Shown here piece by piece: positions 1 to 8,081 of a DNA stretch of 64,000 bases. Position 1 is the first letter of the stretch. The number at the start of each line of letters is the position of its first letter. The notes below the pieces were generated by a model. The model ran no database searches. It had not been told where the DNA came from and saw nothing but the letters and a program-made list of their open reading frames with translations. The translations under genes were made by a program, and so were the position numbers. Origin of the DNA: Candidatus Planktophila sp. (lineage in GTDB: Bacteria > Actinomycetota > Actinomycetes > Nanopelagicales > Nanopelagicaceae); NCBI GenBank assembly GCA_030681675.1, contig JAUXRP010000040.1:124001-188000 (forward strand), in the 5' to 3' direction.

Positions 1-795
1 TCCGCCGGCGTTATAGGCAAGATTGCCTCCATCAACTGGCAGGATAGTTCCGGTAACCATTGCCGCGGCATCACTTGCTAGGAAATGAACCGCATGTGCT
101 ATATCGGCAGGTTCTGCAACCCTACCAAGGGGTATCCCACTGATTAAAAGATCCATAAGAGGTTTGGCTTTTTCTCCCTCTACTTCTATCCATTTTCTCC
201 AACCGGGTGTATTTACTGAACAGGGCTGGATCGCATTGACGCGAATATTTGATTTCGCCCACTCGATTGCAAGTTCACGAGTCAACTGATTTACCCCACC
301 CTTTGAAACGCTATATGCGAAATTTCCGCGTCCAATTGCCGAGCTACCGGCAATAGAGCTTATATTTACAATTACTCCAGGTTTTTTAGCTGCAAGAACT
401 AGTTTCGAAAATTCTCTGGCGTTCAAAAAATATCCTGTTAATGAAGTTCCGATTACCTTATTCCAAATTTCTAAAGTTGTATCTTGAGGAGGTGTATGGG
501 TACCCGCAGCGGCATTATTAATTAAAATATCTGCTACGCCGAATTTATTCGAGACAAATTTAAATAGGCTCACCACATCTGCTTCGATACTAGAATCGCC
601 TCTGAAGGTTGTTGTGGATATCCCCAGGGACTCCAATTCTTTCTGGCCTGCAGCGAGTCCTATTTCATCTATGTCAGACATAATTATTTGCGCACCATCA
701 CCGCCTAGCTGTCTGCAAACCTGCATTCCTATACCGCCGGCAGCTCCTGTAACAACGACAACTTTTCCTTTAACACTGAACGCCCCTATTGTCAT
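1..795 (-). CDS. SDR family NAD(P)-dependent oxidoreductase (3' end cut by window edge)
   Basis: The frame is open from ATG at 795 to the left edge, with no stop seen. Its 265 visible codons already reach the family's C-terminal VDGGN segment, so only a few residues are missing. The N-terminus has the Rossmann motif TGAAGGIG, followed by NNAA, an active-site serine in VNISS and the YxxxK pair in YSVSK. A GGAG ribosome site lies just before the ATG. It follows the E1 beta gene by 13 bases, so it is probably the last gene of the operon that starts near 4022. The classical SDR fold is clear. The substrate is not known, but the setting suggests a sugar acid or hydroxy acid. Confidence 0.85.
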   Translation of the reverse strand, partial: MTIGAFSVKGKVVVVTGAAGGIGMQVCRQLGGDGAQIIMSDIDEIGLAAGQKELESLGISTTTFRGDSSIEADVVSLFKFVSNKFGVADILINNAAAGTHTPPQDTTLEIWNKVIGTSLTGYFLNAREFSKLVLAAKKPGVIVNISSIAGSSAIGRGNFAYSVSKGGVNQLTRELAIEWAKSNIRVNAIQPCSVNTPGWRKWIEVEGEKAKPLMDLLISGIPLGRVAEPADIAHAVHFLASDAAAMVTGTILPVDGGNLAYNAGG

Positions 796-808
796 TTAAT
801 TCTCCATT

Positions 809-1795
809 TCAGTAAGAAACAACTTCTCTAACAGCCTTTGAAATTTGTTCGACTGAGGGTATTGCAGACTCTGTCATTGCGGGGTTAGCACTCAGTGGAG
901 CACGAACAGCGCCAACTCTAATGATCGGGCCTTTCAGCGCACGAAAGTTTCGTTCGGTCGCTGCAGACGCAATTTCACCGGTGATTGAGCCAAACAATGG
1001 TGCTTCATCCAGAACAACAACTCTTCCGAACTCTTGAACCGCTCTGTCGATTGCCTCTTGATCGAGTGGATATAGCGTGCGTAAATCAATGATTTCCACC
1101 GAAATACCTTCGCCTTCTAGTGCTTGAGCTGCTTTTGTAGCGGTTATTACTGAGTAGCCATACGTAATTATTGCCGCGTCTTTACCTGTTTTCACCGTTT
1201 TGGCTTTTCCAAATGGAATAAAGAGATTTTCATCTCCAATTTCACCTCGTGCACCAGACAATTTCTTATGCATTAAGAAGATAACTGGATCCTCAGATCG
1301 CAAAGCAGTTTTTATGAGTCCCTTAACATCTCTAGCTGTCGAAGGAACGGCGATTGAAAGTCCGGGAGTTTGTGCAAAAAGAGATTCCAATGAATTACAG
1401 TGATGAGCTCCCCCAAGTGCAACTCCGGAAGTTGCTCGTATAACCAGCGGAACTGGCGTTCCAAACATAAATCGAATCTTTGCCGCTTGATTAATGATTT
1501 CATCCATAGCTCCTAGAGAGAAATCAATAAAGTTTAAATCCACAATGGGATGGCATCCATACATCGCAGCCCCAACTCCTGCCGCGACCATTGCCGCTTC
1601 AGAGATTGGTGCGTCACGAACTCTGTCATGACCAAACTCCTGCGCGAGGCCTTTCACTTGGGCAAAGTGCCCGCCTCGCTCTACAAGATCGGTTCCGAGA
1701 ATAAAGATGTTTTTATTGAGGTTCATTTCTTCGCGAACTCCGGATTGAAAAGCCTCGGAATACGTTGGTGTAATTGTTTTGACCTCGGTTGTCAT
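809..1795 (-). CDS. 2-oxoacid dehydrogenase E1 component, beta subunit (acetoin/pyruvate type)
   Basis: This 328-residue protein has the transketolase pyrimidine-binding and C-terminal halves of E1 beta. Recognisable stretches are DAPISEAAMV near the glutamate that activates thiamine diphosphate, GGAHHCNSLE, VFLMHKKL and VVLDEAPLFGSITGEIA. It pairs with the alpha subunit just upstream, which it overlaps by 4 bases. Together they should decarboxylate a 2-oxoacid and transfer the acyl unit to a lipoyl domain. The sequence looks more like the acetoin or pyruvate branch than the branched-chain enzyme encoded at 31.9-35.4 kb, but the substrate cannot be settled by eye. Confidence 0.9.
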   Translation of the reverse strand: MTTEVKTITPTYSEAFQSGVREEMNLNKNIFILGTDLVERGGHFAQVKGLAQEFGHDRVRDAPISEAAMVAAGVGAAMYGCHPIVDLNFIDFSLGAMDEIINQAAKIRFMFGTPVPLVIRATSGVALGGAHHCNSLESLFAQTPGLSIAVPSTARDVKGLIKTALRSEDPVIFLMHKKLSGARGEIGDENLFIPFGKAKTVKTGKDAAIITYGYSVITATKAAQALEGEGISVEIIDLRTLYPLDQEAIDRAVQEFGRVVVLDEAPLFGSITGEIASAATERNFRALKGPIIRVGAVRAPLSANPAMTESAIPSVEQISKAVREVVSY

Positions 1796-2778
1796 AGTTG
1801 AACTCCCAACTTGCCTGAATCTACGCCCTGAGTAATTGTTGAAAGGTCAGGCTCTGGTGAAGACTCTGCAAAAGCAACTGCCTCCTCTATTTCCTGGCGC
1901 ACTGATGTACGAAGCTCATCCACTTCAGATTGAGTGATTAACCCTTCGGAGAGTACTTTCTCTGTGAACATGTCAATTGGATCTCGTGTATTACGCCACT
2001 GTTGGATTTCATCTTGAGTGCGATACTGACCTTTTTCGCCGACATTATGACCATAATATCTATAGGTTATGGCATTAATAAAAGTCGGACCCTCGCCCGC
2101 AAGCGCTCGCTCTCGTGCCTGACGTACGTGCTCACGGACTTCGATGACATCTTGCCCATTGATATTAAAAGAAGGTAGTCCAAATCCAGCGCCTCGTTTT
2201 GCTAAATCACCACCACCTGTAACACGACCAACGAAAGTTTCAACGGCGTACTGATTATTATCAACCACAATTATTAATGGTAGTTTCCAGATCACCGCCA
2301 TATTAATTGACTCCCATGTTCTGCCAGTATTCATACCTCCATCTCCGACAAAACCAATCGCTACTTTCTTTTCACCTCTGTGTTGGATTCCAAGGGCAGC
2401 ACCCATAGCTATTCCGACACCGGCGCCTACAATTCCATTTCCCCCAAAATGGCCTCGTGAAACTCCAGCTAAATGCATTGAGCCCCCACGGCCCCCCGAA
2501 ACTCCAGTTGACTTTGCCATTAACTCAGCCATTACCGATTTAGGCGAAAATCCTTTTGCAAGTGTGTGGTGATGAGATCGGTGTGTTGTCGCAATTACAT
2601 CATCATCGGCAAGTGCTGATAAAACACCAACCGCCACGGCTTCCTGCCCGGATGAGTTATGCATACCTCCCGGAACTTTGCCGCGCAGGCACAATTTATC
2701 CGCAGTCTCTTCAAAGTCTCTTATAACCATCATGCCACGCAACAACAAAACGGCTTCACGTTTATCAATGGAAGACAT
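1792..2778 (-). CDS. 2-oxoacid dehydrogenase E1 component, alpha subunit
   Basis: This is a thiamine-diphosphate enzyme of 328 residues, normal for E1 alpha. The cofactor motif GDGGMNTGRTWESINMAVIW carries the expected GDG and Asn residues for Mg-ThDP binding. The substrate-side stretches SSGQEAVAVG, THRSHHHTLAKG and GSMHLAG are also present. The gene starts 3 bases after the free lipoyl-domain gene and overlaps the beta subunit by 4 bases, so lipoyl carrier and both E1 subunits are likely translated together. No E2 acyltransferase or E3 gene follows, which is unusual for this family. Confidence 0.9.
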   Translation of the reverse strand: MSSIDKREAVLLLRGMMVIRDFEETADKLCLRGKVPGGMHNSSGQEAVAVGVLSALADDDVIATTHRSHHHTLAKGFSPKSVMAELMAKSTGVSGGRGGSMHLAGVSRGHFGGNGIVGAGVGIAMGAALGIQHRGEKKVAIGFVGDGGMNTGRTWESINMAVIWKLPLIIVVDNNQYAVETFVGRVTGGGDLAKRGAGFGLPSFNINGQDVIEVREHVRQARERALAGEGPTFINAITYRYYGHNVGEKGQYRTQDEIQQWRNTRDPIDMFTEKVLSEGLITQSEVDELRTSVRQEIEEAVAFAESSPEPDLSTITQGVDSGKLGVQL

Positions 2779-2781
2779 CTA

Positions 2782-3030
2782 TCACTCCACCTCTCCAGGA
2801 GAAAGAACAACGGTAATCGTATTTCCTGCCGGTACTTCATCATTGACTGAGTAGCGATGCTTTCCAAGGATGCCTGATGTTTCAGCGGGAATATCCATAG
2901 TTGTTTTGTCGGTTTCAATCACAGCAACAGCATCACCAACATTGATTGCATCTCCAGGTTGTTTTAACCACTCAAGTAAAACAGCATTATCCATCGCCAT
3001 CCCTAGCGCAGGAACGAAAATTTCTTCCAT
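2782..3030 (-). CDS. Free-standing lipoyl-domain protein
   Basis: At 82 residues, the protein is just one biotinyl/lipoyl-attachment domain. The predicted lipoylated lysine is in IETDKTTMDIP, near residue 43, on the beta turn typical of E2 N-terminal domains. No peripheral-subunit-binding domain or acyltransferase domain follows: the frame stops after GEVE, and the E1 alpha start is a few bases on. It should act as the swinging-arm acceptor for the E1 encoded next to it. A separate E2 core is presumably supplied from elsewhere, or the complex works in a way not known here. A truncated E2 is possible, but the clean end and tight spacing argue for a real small gene. Confidence 0.85.
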   Translation of the reverse strand: MEEIFVPALGMAMDNAVLLEWLKQPGDAINVGDAVAVIETDKTTMDIPAETSGILGKHRYSVNDEVPAGNTITVVLSPGEVE

Positions 3031-3050
3031 GTCTTATTTCTCCTTTTGTT

Positions 3051-4022
3051 TTAGAATGGGCCTGTTGCAAACTTTCCATTTATAATTACTTGGTCTTTAA
3101 TAAATGAGAAAGCATCAGTTAATCCCCATTCGACTAGTCGAGGACCTGAACTTTTCGAATACCAAGCTATATGTGGAGAAAGAATCAAATTCTTCGTTTT
3201 GCGTATTAAAGCATCTTCTACGAGTGGCTCTTTCTCAAAAACATCTAACCCAGCCCCATCTAAGTGACCGCTTTCTAAAGAGTCGATTAGTGCGTCTTCA
3301 TCGATTAATCCACCTCGAGATACGTTTACCAAAATAGATCCCTTTGGCATCAAGGCGAGCTCGCGTCTTCCAATCATATGATGAGTTGCTGGTGAATAAG
3401 GAGCGTGCATGCTGACGATTTTGCTCGCAGTTAAAAGCTCATCAAGAGAATTAACCATTCTTACACCAGGTATTTCTCCAGTTACTGCAGGATCAAAACC
3501 CAGAATCTCATTAACAAAAGGCTTCATTTTTCCGATGAAACTCTGCCCGATACGACCGCAACCAATAACGCCGATTGTAGAATCTTGCAGTGAAGTTATC
3601 TCCGCAATTTGAGTTGCTGGAATCCATTTACCCGCCTGGGTTGTGATAGTTGCTTGTAACAAACCACGATGTAACGCCAGCACCATTGCAGCTGCGTGGT
3701 TTGCTACTTCATTGAATGCATAAGTTGGTTGAAAAATTACGGGTAGTTTATATTTCTTGGCTGCAACCAAATCGATGCTATCTAATCCAACTCCTAATCG
3801 CCCGATACACTTAATCGAGGCGGGCATCTCTGAAATCTTTTCTTCATTCAATTTATGTAGAGCGACCAGAAGCGCTGAACAATCCGTGGCTGTAGCCTTG
3901 AGATCCTCTACAGAGTCAACCGGTCCAAATTTTAGATCTATATCAAGTTTGTCTGCGACAACGGTCGCCCAGGAAGGGTCTGCTAAAGCACCTTCGGCAA
4001 TGGCAATCTTTACTCTCGACAT
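3051..4022 (-). CDS. D-isomer-specific 2-hydroxyacid dehydrogenase
   Basis: This 323-residue member of the D-2-hydroxyacid dehydrogenase family is close in type to phosphoglycerate dehydrogenase-like enzymes. The NAD-binding motif VIGCGRIGQSF lies mid-protein. The catalytic Arg-Glu-His triad is seen in NVSRGGLID, FEKEP and SPHIAWYS. A GGGGAG ribosome site precedes the ATG. It is the first gene of the minus-strand operon and should interconvert a 2-hydroxyacid and a 2-oxoacid, which could feed the E1/lipoyl enzyme downstream. It lacks the ACT regulatory domain of long serine-biosynthesis enzymes, which supports a catabolic role. Confidence 0.88.
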   Translation of the reverse strand: MSRVKIAIAEGALADPSWATVVADKLDIDLKFGPVDSVEDLKATATDCSALLVALHKLNEEKISEMPASIKCIGRLGVGLDSIDLVAAKKYKLPVIFQPTYAFNEVANHAAAMVLALHRGLLQATITTQAGKWIPATQIAEITSLQDSTIGVIGCGRIGQSFIGKMKPFVNEILGFDPAVTGEIPGVRMVNSLDELLTASKIVSMHAPYSPATHHMIGRRELALMPKGSILVNVSRGGLIDEDALIDSLESGHLDGAGLDVFEKEPLVEDALIRKTKNLILSPHIAWYSKSSGPRLVEWGLTDAFSFIKDQVIINGKFATGPF

Positions 4023-4127
4023 CTAGCTCCCCATCACTCCTGTTAGGGGTTTACTGTATACAATTTGCCATGTTTAAGGTAGTGTTTTGGAAAATTAAAA
4101 TTCTCGGTTAACCTGAAAGGAATCGCC
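4023..4127. promoter_or_regulatory. Divergent promoter region with palindrome TGTATACA
   Basis: This 105-base gap separates the divergent hydroxyacid dehydrogenase and FAH-hydrolase operons and should hold both promoters. A perfect 8-base palindrome, TGTATACA, sits at 4055-4062. It could be the core of an operator for a GntR-type regulator controlling both operons, but that is inference from its shape and place. No regulator gene is present nearby. The AT-rich stretch at 4085-4105 may hold the -10 region of the rightward promoter. Confidence 0.4.
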
Positions 4128-4781
4128 ATGGATTTACCCCTACCGATGCCAGGAAAAGTGATTGCTGTAGGCCTTAATTACAAGGATCATGCCGCAGAAG
4201 CCGGCATCCCACTCCCAGAATTTCCTGTTCTATTTACTAAGTGGACAACCTCGCTGATTCCACATGGTGCCGACATTATTCTTCATAAAGGGGTCACCCA
4301 ATTGGATTGGGAGGCAGAGCTCGCGGTTGTAATCGGGAAGCGGGCCACACTCGTAAAGGAGAGTGAAGCGATGGACTACGTCTCCGGCTATGCATGCATG
4401 AACGATGTTACTGATCGCGAAGCTCAGGGCAAGGACGGTCAATGGGTCAGGAGTAAGTCCTACAACACCTATGGACCAATAGGTCCCGTCATTGTTCCAG
4501 CCGGAGAGATTCCAGACCCACACAATCTAAAGATTGAAGCTCGTCTCAACGGCAAAACCATGCAATCTAGCAATACAAAGAATCTGATTTTCAATATTCC
4601 ATTTCTAATTTCTTATATTAGCCAAAGAGTTACCTTAGAAGCCGGAGATGTAATCACGACTGGAACACCGCATGGAGTCGGACTTTTTTACAAACCGCCA
4701 ATCTTCATGAAGCCAGGGGATGTAATCGAAATCGAAATCGAAAAGATTGGAATTTTGACAAATAAGGTAGTTGCCGAGTAA
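4128..4781 (+). CDS. Fumarylacetoacetate hydrolase (FAH) family protein
   Basis: This 217-residue protein keeps the FAH-family core. It has GLNYKDHAAEAG, the metal-binding acidic residues in DWEAELAVVIG, the following NDVTDRE, and the C-terminal TTGTPHGVG. It is shorter than the roughly 280 residues of many members because the N-terminal extension is absent. Family members hydrolyse or decarboxylate 2,4-dioxoacids and acylpyruvates. Followed by a 2-keto-3-deoxy-fuconate-type dehydrogenase and a KDPG-type aldolase, a 2,4-diketo-3-deoxy sugar acid hydrolase is a reasonable guess. An AAAGGA ribosome site precedes the ATG. Confidence 0.88.
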   Translation: MDLPLPMPGKVIAVGLNYKDHAAEAGIPLPEFPVLFTKWTTSLIPHGADIILHKGVTQLDWEAELAVVIGKRATLVKESEAMDYVSGYACMNDVTDREAQGKDGQWVRSKSYNTYGPIGPVIVPAGEIPDPHNLKIEARLNGKTMQSSNTKNLIFNIPFLISYISQRVTLEAGDVITTGTPHGVGLFYKPPIFMKPGDVIEIEIEKIGILTNKVVAE

Positions 4782-4783
4782 TT

Positions 4784-5550
4784 ATGAGCTACAAGGATTC
4801 AGATCGTAAGTTAGCAGTGATCACTGGAGGAGCCAATGGGATTGGTTTAGCCACAGCCCATAACCTTGCCCAAAAAGGGTATGACCTTTTTTAATTGATA
4901 GAGATTTAGAGAACTTGAAAGTTGCTGAGGTTGAGCTAAAAGTTCATGGGACATCAATAAAAATTCTAGATCTTGACTTATCGGAGAGCTCAAATGTTCT
5001 TAACGTAATGAGTAATGCAGTGAGAGGCTTTAATGTTGATGCACTTGTAAACAATGCAGGGGTCGGTTTTGCACGAACAGTCGAGCAAACGACTTTAGAT
5101 GAGTGGGATCTAACCTTTTCTGTCAATATAAAAGCCACTTTTATCATGTGTAAAGTAATTATTCCTCAAATGATTGCAAATGGAGGCGGAGTAGTTGTAA
5201 ATGTAGCTTCGGCTGGCGCTTTGGTTGGGTTAAAAAATAGAGTCGCATACTGTGCCTCAAAATCCGCCGTGGTTGGTCTAACTCGATGTATTGCCGTAGA
5301 TCATGCACAACAGGGTATTCGTATTAATGCAATCGCACCAGGGACAGTTGATTCAACATGGATTGCAAGAATTCTATCTGATGCCACCGATCCTGTTGCA
5401 GCAAGAAAATTAATGGAAGCGCGCCAATTGGATGGAAAGATGGGAACCCCGGAAGAGGTTGCACATGGAATCGCATTCCTATTAAGCCCGGAGGCCAGAT
5501 TTGTAAATGGAAGTGTTTTTTCGATGGATGCAGGATTAACCGCAGTATGA
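4784..5550 (+). pseudogene. SDR family oxidoreductase split by a one-base frameshift
   Basis: The N-terminal part starts at ATG 4784, two bases after the FAH gene, and carries TGGANGIG. It stops at TAA 4892-4894, after 36 codons ending KGYDLF. The rest of an SDR continues at once in another frame (IDRDLENLKV, NNAGVG, VNVASAG, YCASK, DAGLTAV). One T missing from the run of six at 4887-4892 explains the break. The C-terminal part, including APGTVDSTWIARIL and MEARQLDGKMGTPEEVA, resembles 2-keto-3-deoxy-L-fuconate dehydrogenases. The reading could be an assembly error, slippage on the T run, or a real recent inactivation. The downstream part shows no other decay, which favours error or slippage. 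Confidence 0.8.
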
Positions 5551-6155
5551 GCAGAGTTTTTAATTCTGGTGTAATTGCGGTTATAAGAACTAATAATTCA
5601 GACGATGCACTTGTTATCGCTCGTGCCCTAAATGACACAGTCGTAGATGCGATTGAAATTACTATGACAGTTCCAAACGCTTTAGATGTAATTGAAACTC
5701 TGGTGAATGAGGGAGTTGAACGAATCGGAGCTGGTACCGTCAGAACCGTTGACCAAGTTAATGCGATTGCAAAGGTTGGAGGGCAATTCGTTGTTTCACC
5801 TCACACAAACCGAGAGATTATTGAAGCAGCCATTAAAAACAATTTGAAGGTAACACCAGGTACGGCGACTCCAACAGAGATGATGCAGGCCATGGCATGG
5901 GGAGCAACATTGGTGAAGATTTTTCCAATTTGGGCCTTCGGAGGTCTGGAGTATATAAAGAGTGTTTTAGAGCCGCTTCCTGATTTACCAATTGTCGTCT
6001 CTGGCGGTGCCACCCCAGAAGAGGTAAAAGAGTATTTGAAGTTGGGAGTAAAAGGCGTCTGCTTGGGCGGGGCACTGTGGGAGCAATCCATCGTTTCAAC
6101 AGGTAGCGTTTCGGCGGTACGTGCATATGCTGTTAACGCACTTTCGAGAATCTAA
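5547..6155 (+). CDS. KDPG/KHG-type aldolase
   Basis: This 202-residue class I aldolase resembles Eda. The Schiff-base lysine is Lys124 in TLVKIFP, and the base-acting glutamate is Glu37 in AIEIT. The phosphate-site loop SGGATPEEV is present. The arginine usually found a few residues after the glutamate is missing (ITMTVPNAL), and the last phosphate loop reads CLGGALW, so a non-phosphorylated 2-keto-3-deoxy acid is possible. The gene overlaps the frameshifted SDR by 4 bases. It should release pyruvate and an aldehyde. The exact substrate is not known. Confidence 0.85.
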   Translation: MSRVFNSGVIAVIRTNNSDDALVIARALNDTVVDAIEITMTVPNALDVIETLVNEGVERIGAGTVRTVDQVNAIAKVGGQFVVSPHTNREIIEAAIKNNLKVTPGTATPTEMMQAMAWGATLVKIFPIWAFGGLEYIKSVLEPLPDLPIVVSGGATPEEVKEYLKLGVKGVCLGGALWEQSIVSTGSVSAVRAYAVNALSRI

Positions 6156-6178
6156 AAGAGAGAAGTAGTGAGTTCACA

Positions 6179-6499
6179 ATGAAATTTGCGGTCATGGTCG
6201 TTTTCAAAGTTCTCAACTCAGAAGTAACGGTTTTTGAGAAGGAATTGAGAATACACGCAGAGAATACGTGGAAAGAGACTGGGGCTTTGAAATTCATCGT
6301 ATATATCGATGAATTAGATCCATCAACATTCTATCTATACGAACTTTACGAGAATCGAAAAGAATTTGAGAAACATACACAAACTGACTACATAGAAATT
6401 TTCAAAAATAAGGTAACACCTTTGCTGAGAGAACCAGCTCAAATATTTCGAGGCGTTCCAAGAATTTCGAATCCAAAATCTGACAAAGGTGAAATCTAG
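6179..6499 (+). CDS. ABM-domain (antibiotic biosynthesis monooxygenase-like) small protein
   Basis: This 106-residue protein has the ferredoxin-like dimeric alpha+beta barrel pattern of the ABM/YgiN family: a strand near VMVVFKV, a helix with HAENTWKETGALKF, then FYLYELYENRKEFEKHTQT. Relatives include quinol monooxygenases and LsrG-type isomerases acting on small sugar-derived substrates. It lies 23 bases after the aldolase and is probably in the same transcript. A role as an isomerase or detoxifying oxygenase in the pathway fits, but nothing in the sequence fixes it. It is followed by a minus-strand gene 11 bases on. Confidence 0.75.
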   Translation: MKFAVMVVFKVLNSEVTVFEKELRIHAENTWKETGALKFIVYIDELDPSTFYLYELYENRKEFEKHTQTDYIEIFKNKVTPLLREPAQIFRGVPRISNPKSDKGEI

Positions 6500-6510
6500 A
6501 AAAAATTCAT

Positions 6511-7293
6511 TTAACTATCAAAATCTGCTCCGCTTAACACGCCTCCATCAATTAAAATCGATTGCCCAGTAACATAGCTCGAGGCCTCACTTGCAAGATA
6601 TATAACAGCTCCCACAAGTTCCTCAGGTTCTGCCATTCTCCCAATGGGAGTAAAGTTGTTAAACCACTCACTTCGCTTTGGATCCCCCCAAAGAGGACGA
6701 GTAAATTCCGTCTTAACATATCCAGGTTCAATGCAATTAACTCGGATTCCATCTGAAATCCACTCGCGAGCAAAGGATCGAGTCATGGAGGAAACTGCAG
6801 CTTTTGTGGCAGCATAAACGGAGACTGTATTGAAACTAAAACGAGCAGTTATAGAACTTACATTAACAATTGATCCAGAACCCTTTACTTTCATGATTGA
6901 GTGGACTGCCTGACTTAGAAAATAGACAGCTCGCATATTAACCGCAACGATTGCCTCGAAATCATCAAGGGTGACATCAACTATCGATTTACGACGATTT
7001 ATTCCGGCACAATTTACAAGAATATCAATTGAACCTAATGCCGATGCCGCTTCAGCAGCCAAAAGAGTGCAGGCCGCCGTATCGGTCAAATCTGCGGCAA
7101 ATAAGAAAACACGACCACCGGTGGCTTCAATAATCTTTTTCGTTTGTTGCAATTTCTCGAGAGTTAAATCCTGTATTGCAACAGTAGCGCCAGCTTGAGA
7201 CATGGCTTGTGCTAAAACAGAACCAATTGCGCCGCCGGCGCCGCTGATTAATGCAGTCTTACCTTTTAGTGAAAATAACTCCAATCCAGTCAT
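6511..7293 (-). CDS. SDR family oxidoreductase, gluconate 5-dehydrogenase-like
   Basis: This is a complete classical SDR of 260 residues. It has the cofactor loop SGAGGAIG, NCAGINRR, the active-site Ser in NVSSI, and YAATK with Tyr and Lys. The C-terminal GQSILIDGG is typical. The overall pattern, including GINRRKSIVD, resembles gluconate 5-dehydrogenase and 2-deoxy-D-gluconate 3-dehydrogenase families. It begins 2 bases after the stop of the ABC ATPase gene upstream in the same direction, so it is probably co-transcribed with the importer. That links the imported compound with the oxidation steps encoded here. Confidence 0.85.
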   Translation of the reverse strand: MTGLELFSLKGKTALISGAGGAIGSVLAQAMSQAGATVAIQDLTLEKLQQTKKIIEATGGRVFLFAADLTDTAACTLLAAEAASALGSIDILVNCAGINRRKSIVDVTLDDFEAIVAVNMRAVYFLSQAVHSIMKVKGSGSIVNVSSITARFSFNTVSVYAATKAAVSSMTRSFAREWISDGIRVNCIEPGYVKTEFTRPLWGDPKRSEWFNNFTPIGRMAEPEELVGAVIYLASEASSYVTGQSILIDGGVLSGADFDS

Positions 7294-7295
7294 TT

Positions 7296-8081
7296 TTAAC
7301 CGGCGTTTTTAGAGTTAATTTGTAAATGACCAGGAATAGAGGAAATGAGTTTTTGGGTATAAAGCTCTTTTGGATTATTGAATATCTCCTCTGATTTACC
7401 CGACTCGACAAATTCACCATTTTGCATCACGTAGACACTATCTGTGAGGTATCGAATTACTCCTAGGTCATGGGAAACAAGAACAATCGAAAGTCCATCT
7501 TTGATTAGTTCACTAAATAGCTCAAGTAATTGTGATTGTGCACTTTGATCGATGGCCGAGGTTGGTTCGTCTGCAATTAATATCTTTGGTTGAACTGACA
7601 ATGCGCGGGCAACAGATGCGCGTTGGCGTTGTCCGCCAGACAGTGAACTTGGGTATTTGAATGCGTCAATTTCACTAATACTCATTCGCTTAAGTAAATC
7701 AAGAGCAATTTGCTGAGCCTCTGCCTTGTTTGGGTTCTGGTGAATTCGAACTGCTTCTGAAACAGCATTAATAATTCTCATACGGGGATTTAAACTACTG
7801 TATGGATCCTGAAAAACCATTTGAACAGCTTTTCGAAGTTCACCTTTATAAATTTCTCTACCTTCTTGAATCGGCTTTCCCAAGTATGTTACATAGCCAC
7901 TTGTAGGAGATTGGATACCCGATAAGACTCGAGCAAGAGTTGATTTACCACTGCCTGATTCGCCAACAATTCCAACAACTTGGCCTTGAGGAAGCACAAA
8001 ATCAACATTTTTTACTGCTTGGACTTCGTATCCGAATGATTTAAAAGTGACACTTACATCGAAGGCTTCAAGCAAGTTCAT
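7296..8081 (-). CDS. Peptide/nickel-type ABC transporter ATP-binding protein (DppF-like)
   Basis: This 261-residue ATPase shows Walker A GESGSGKST, the Q-loop region QMVFQDPYSSLNPRM, signature LSGGQRQR, Walker B ILIADEPTSA and the switch histidine in LVSHDLG. The QDPYSSLNPRM stretch is characteristic of DppF/OppF subunits. It overlaps the partner ATPase by 14 bases. The C-terminus is shorter than in many DppF proteins, which carry an extra oligopeptide-specific domain. It should power import together with the DppD-like subunit. Confidence 0.92.
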   Translation of the reverse strand: MNLLEAFDVSVTFKSFGYEVQAVKNVDFVLPQGQVVGIVGESGSGKSTLARVLSGIQSPTSGYVTYLGKPIQEGREIYKGELRKAVQMVFQDPYSSLNPRMRIINAVSEAVRIHQNPNKAEAQQIALDLLKRMSISEIDAFKYPSSLSGGQRQRASVARALSVQPKILIADEPTSAIDQSAQSQLLELFSELIKDGLSIVLVSHDLGVIRYLTDSVYVMQNGEFVESGKSEEIFNNPKELYTQKLISSIPGHLQINSKNAG

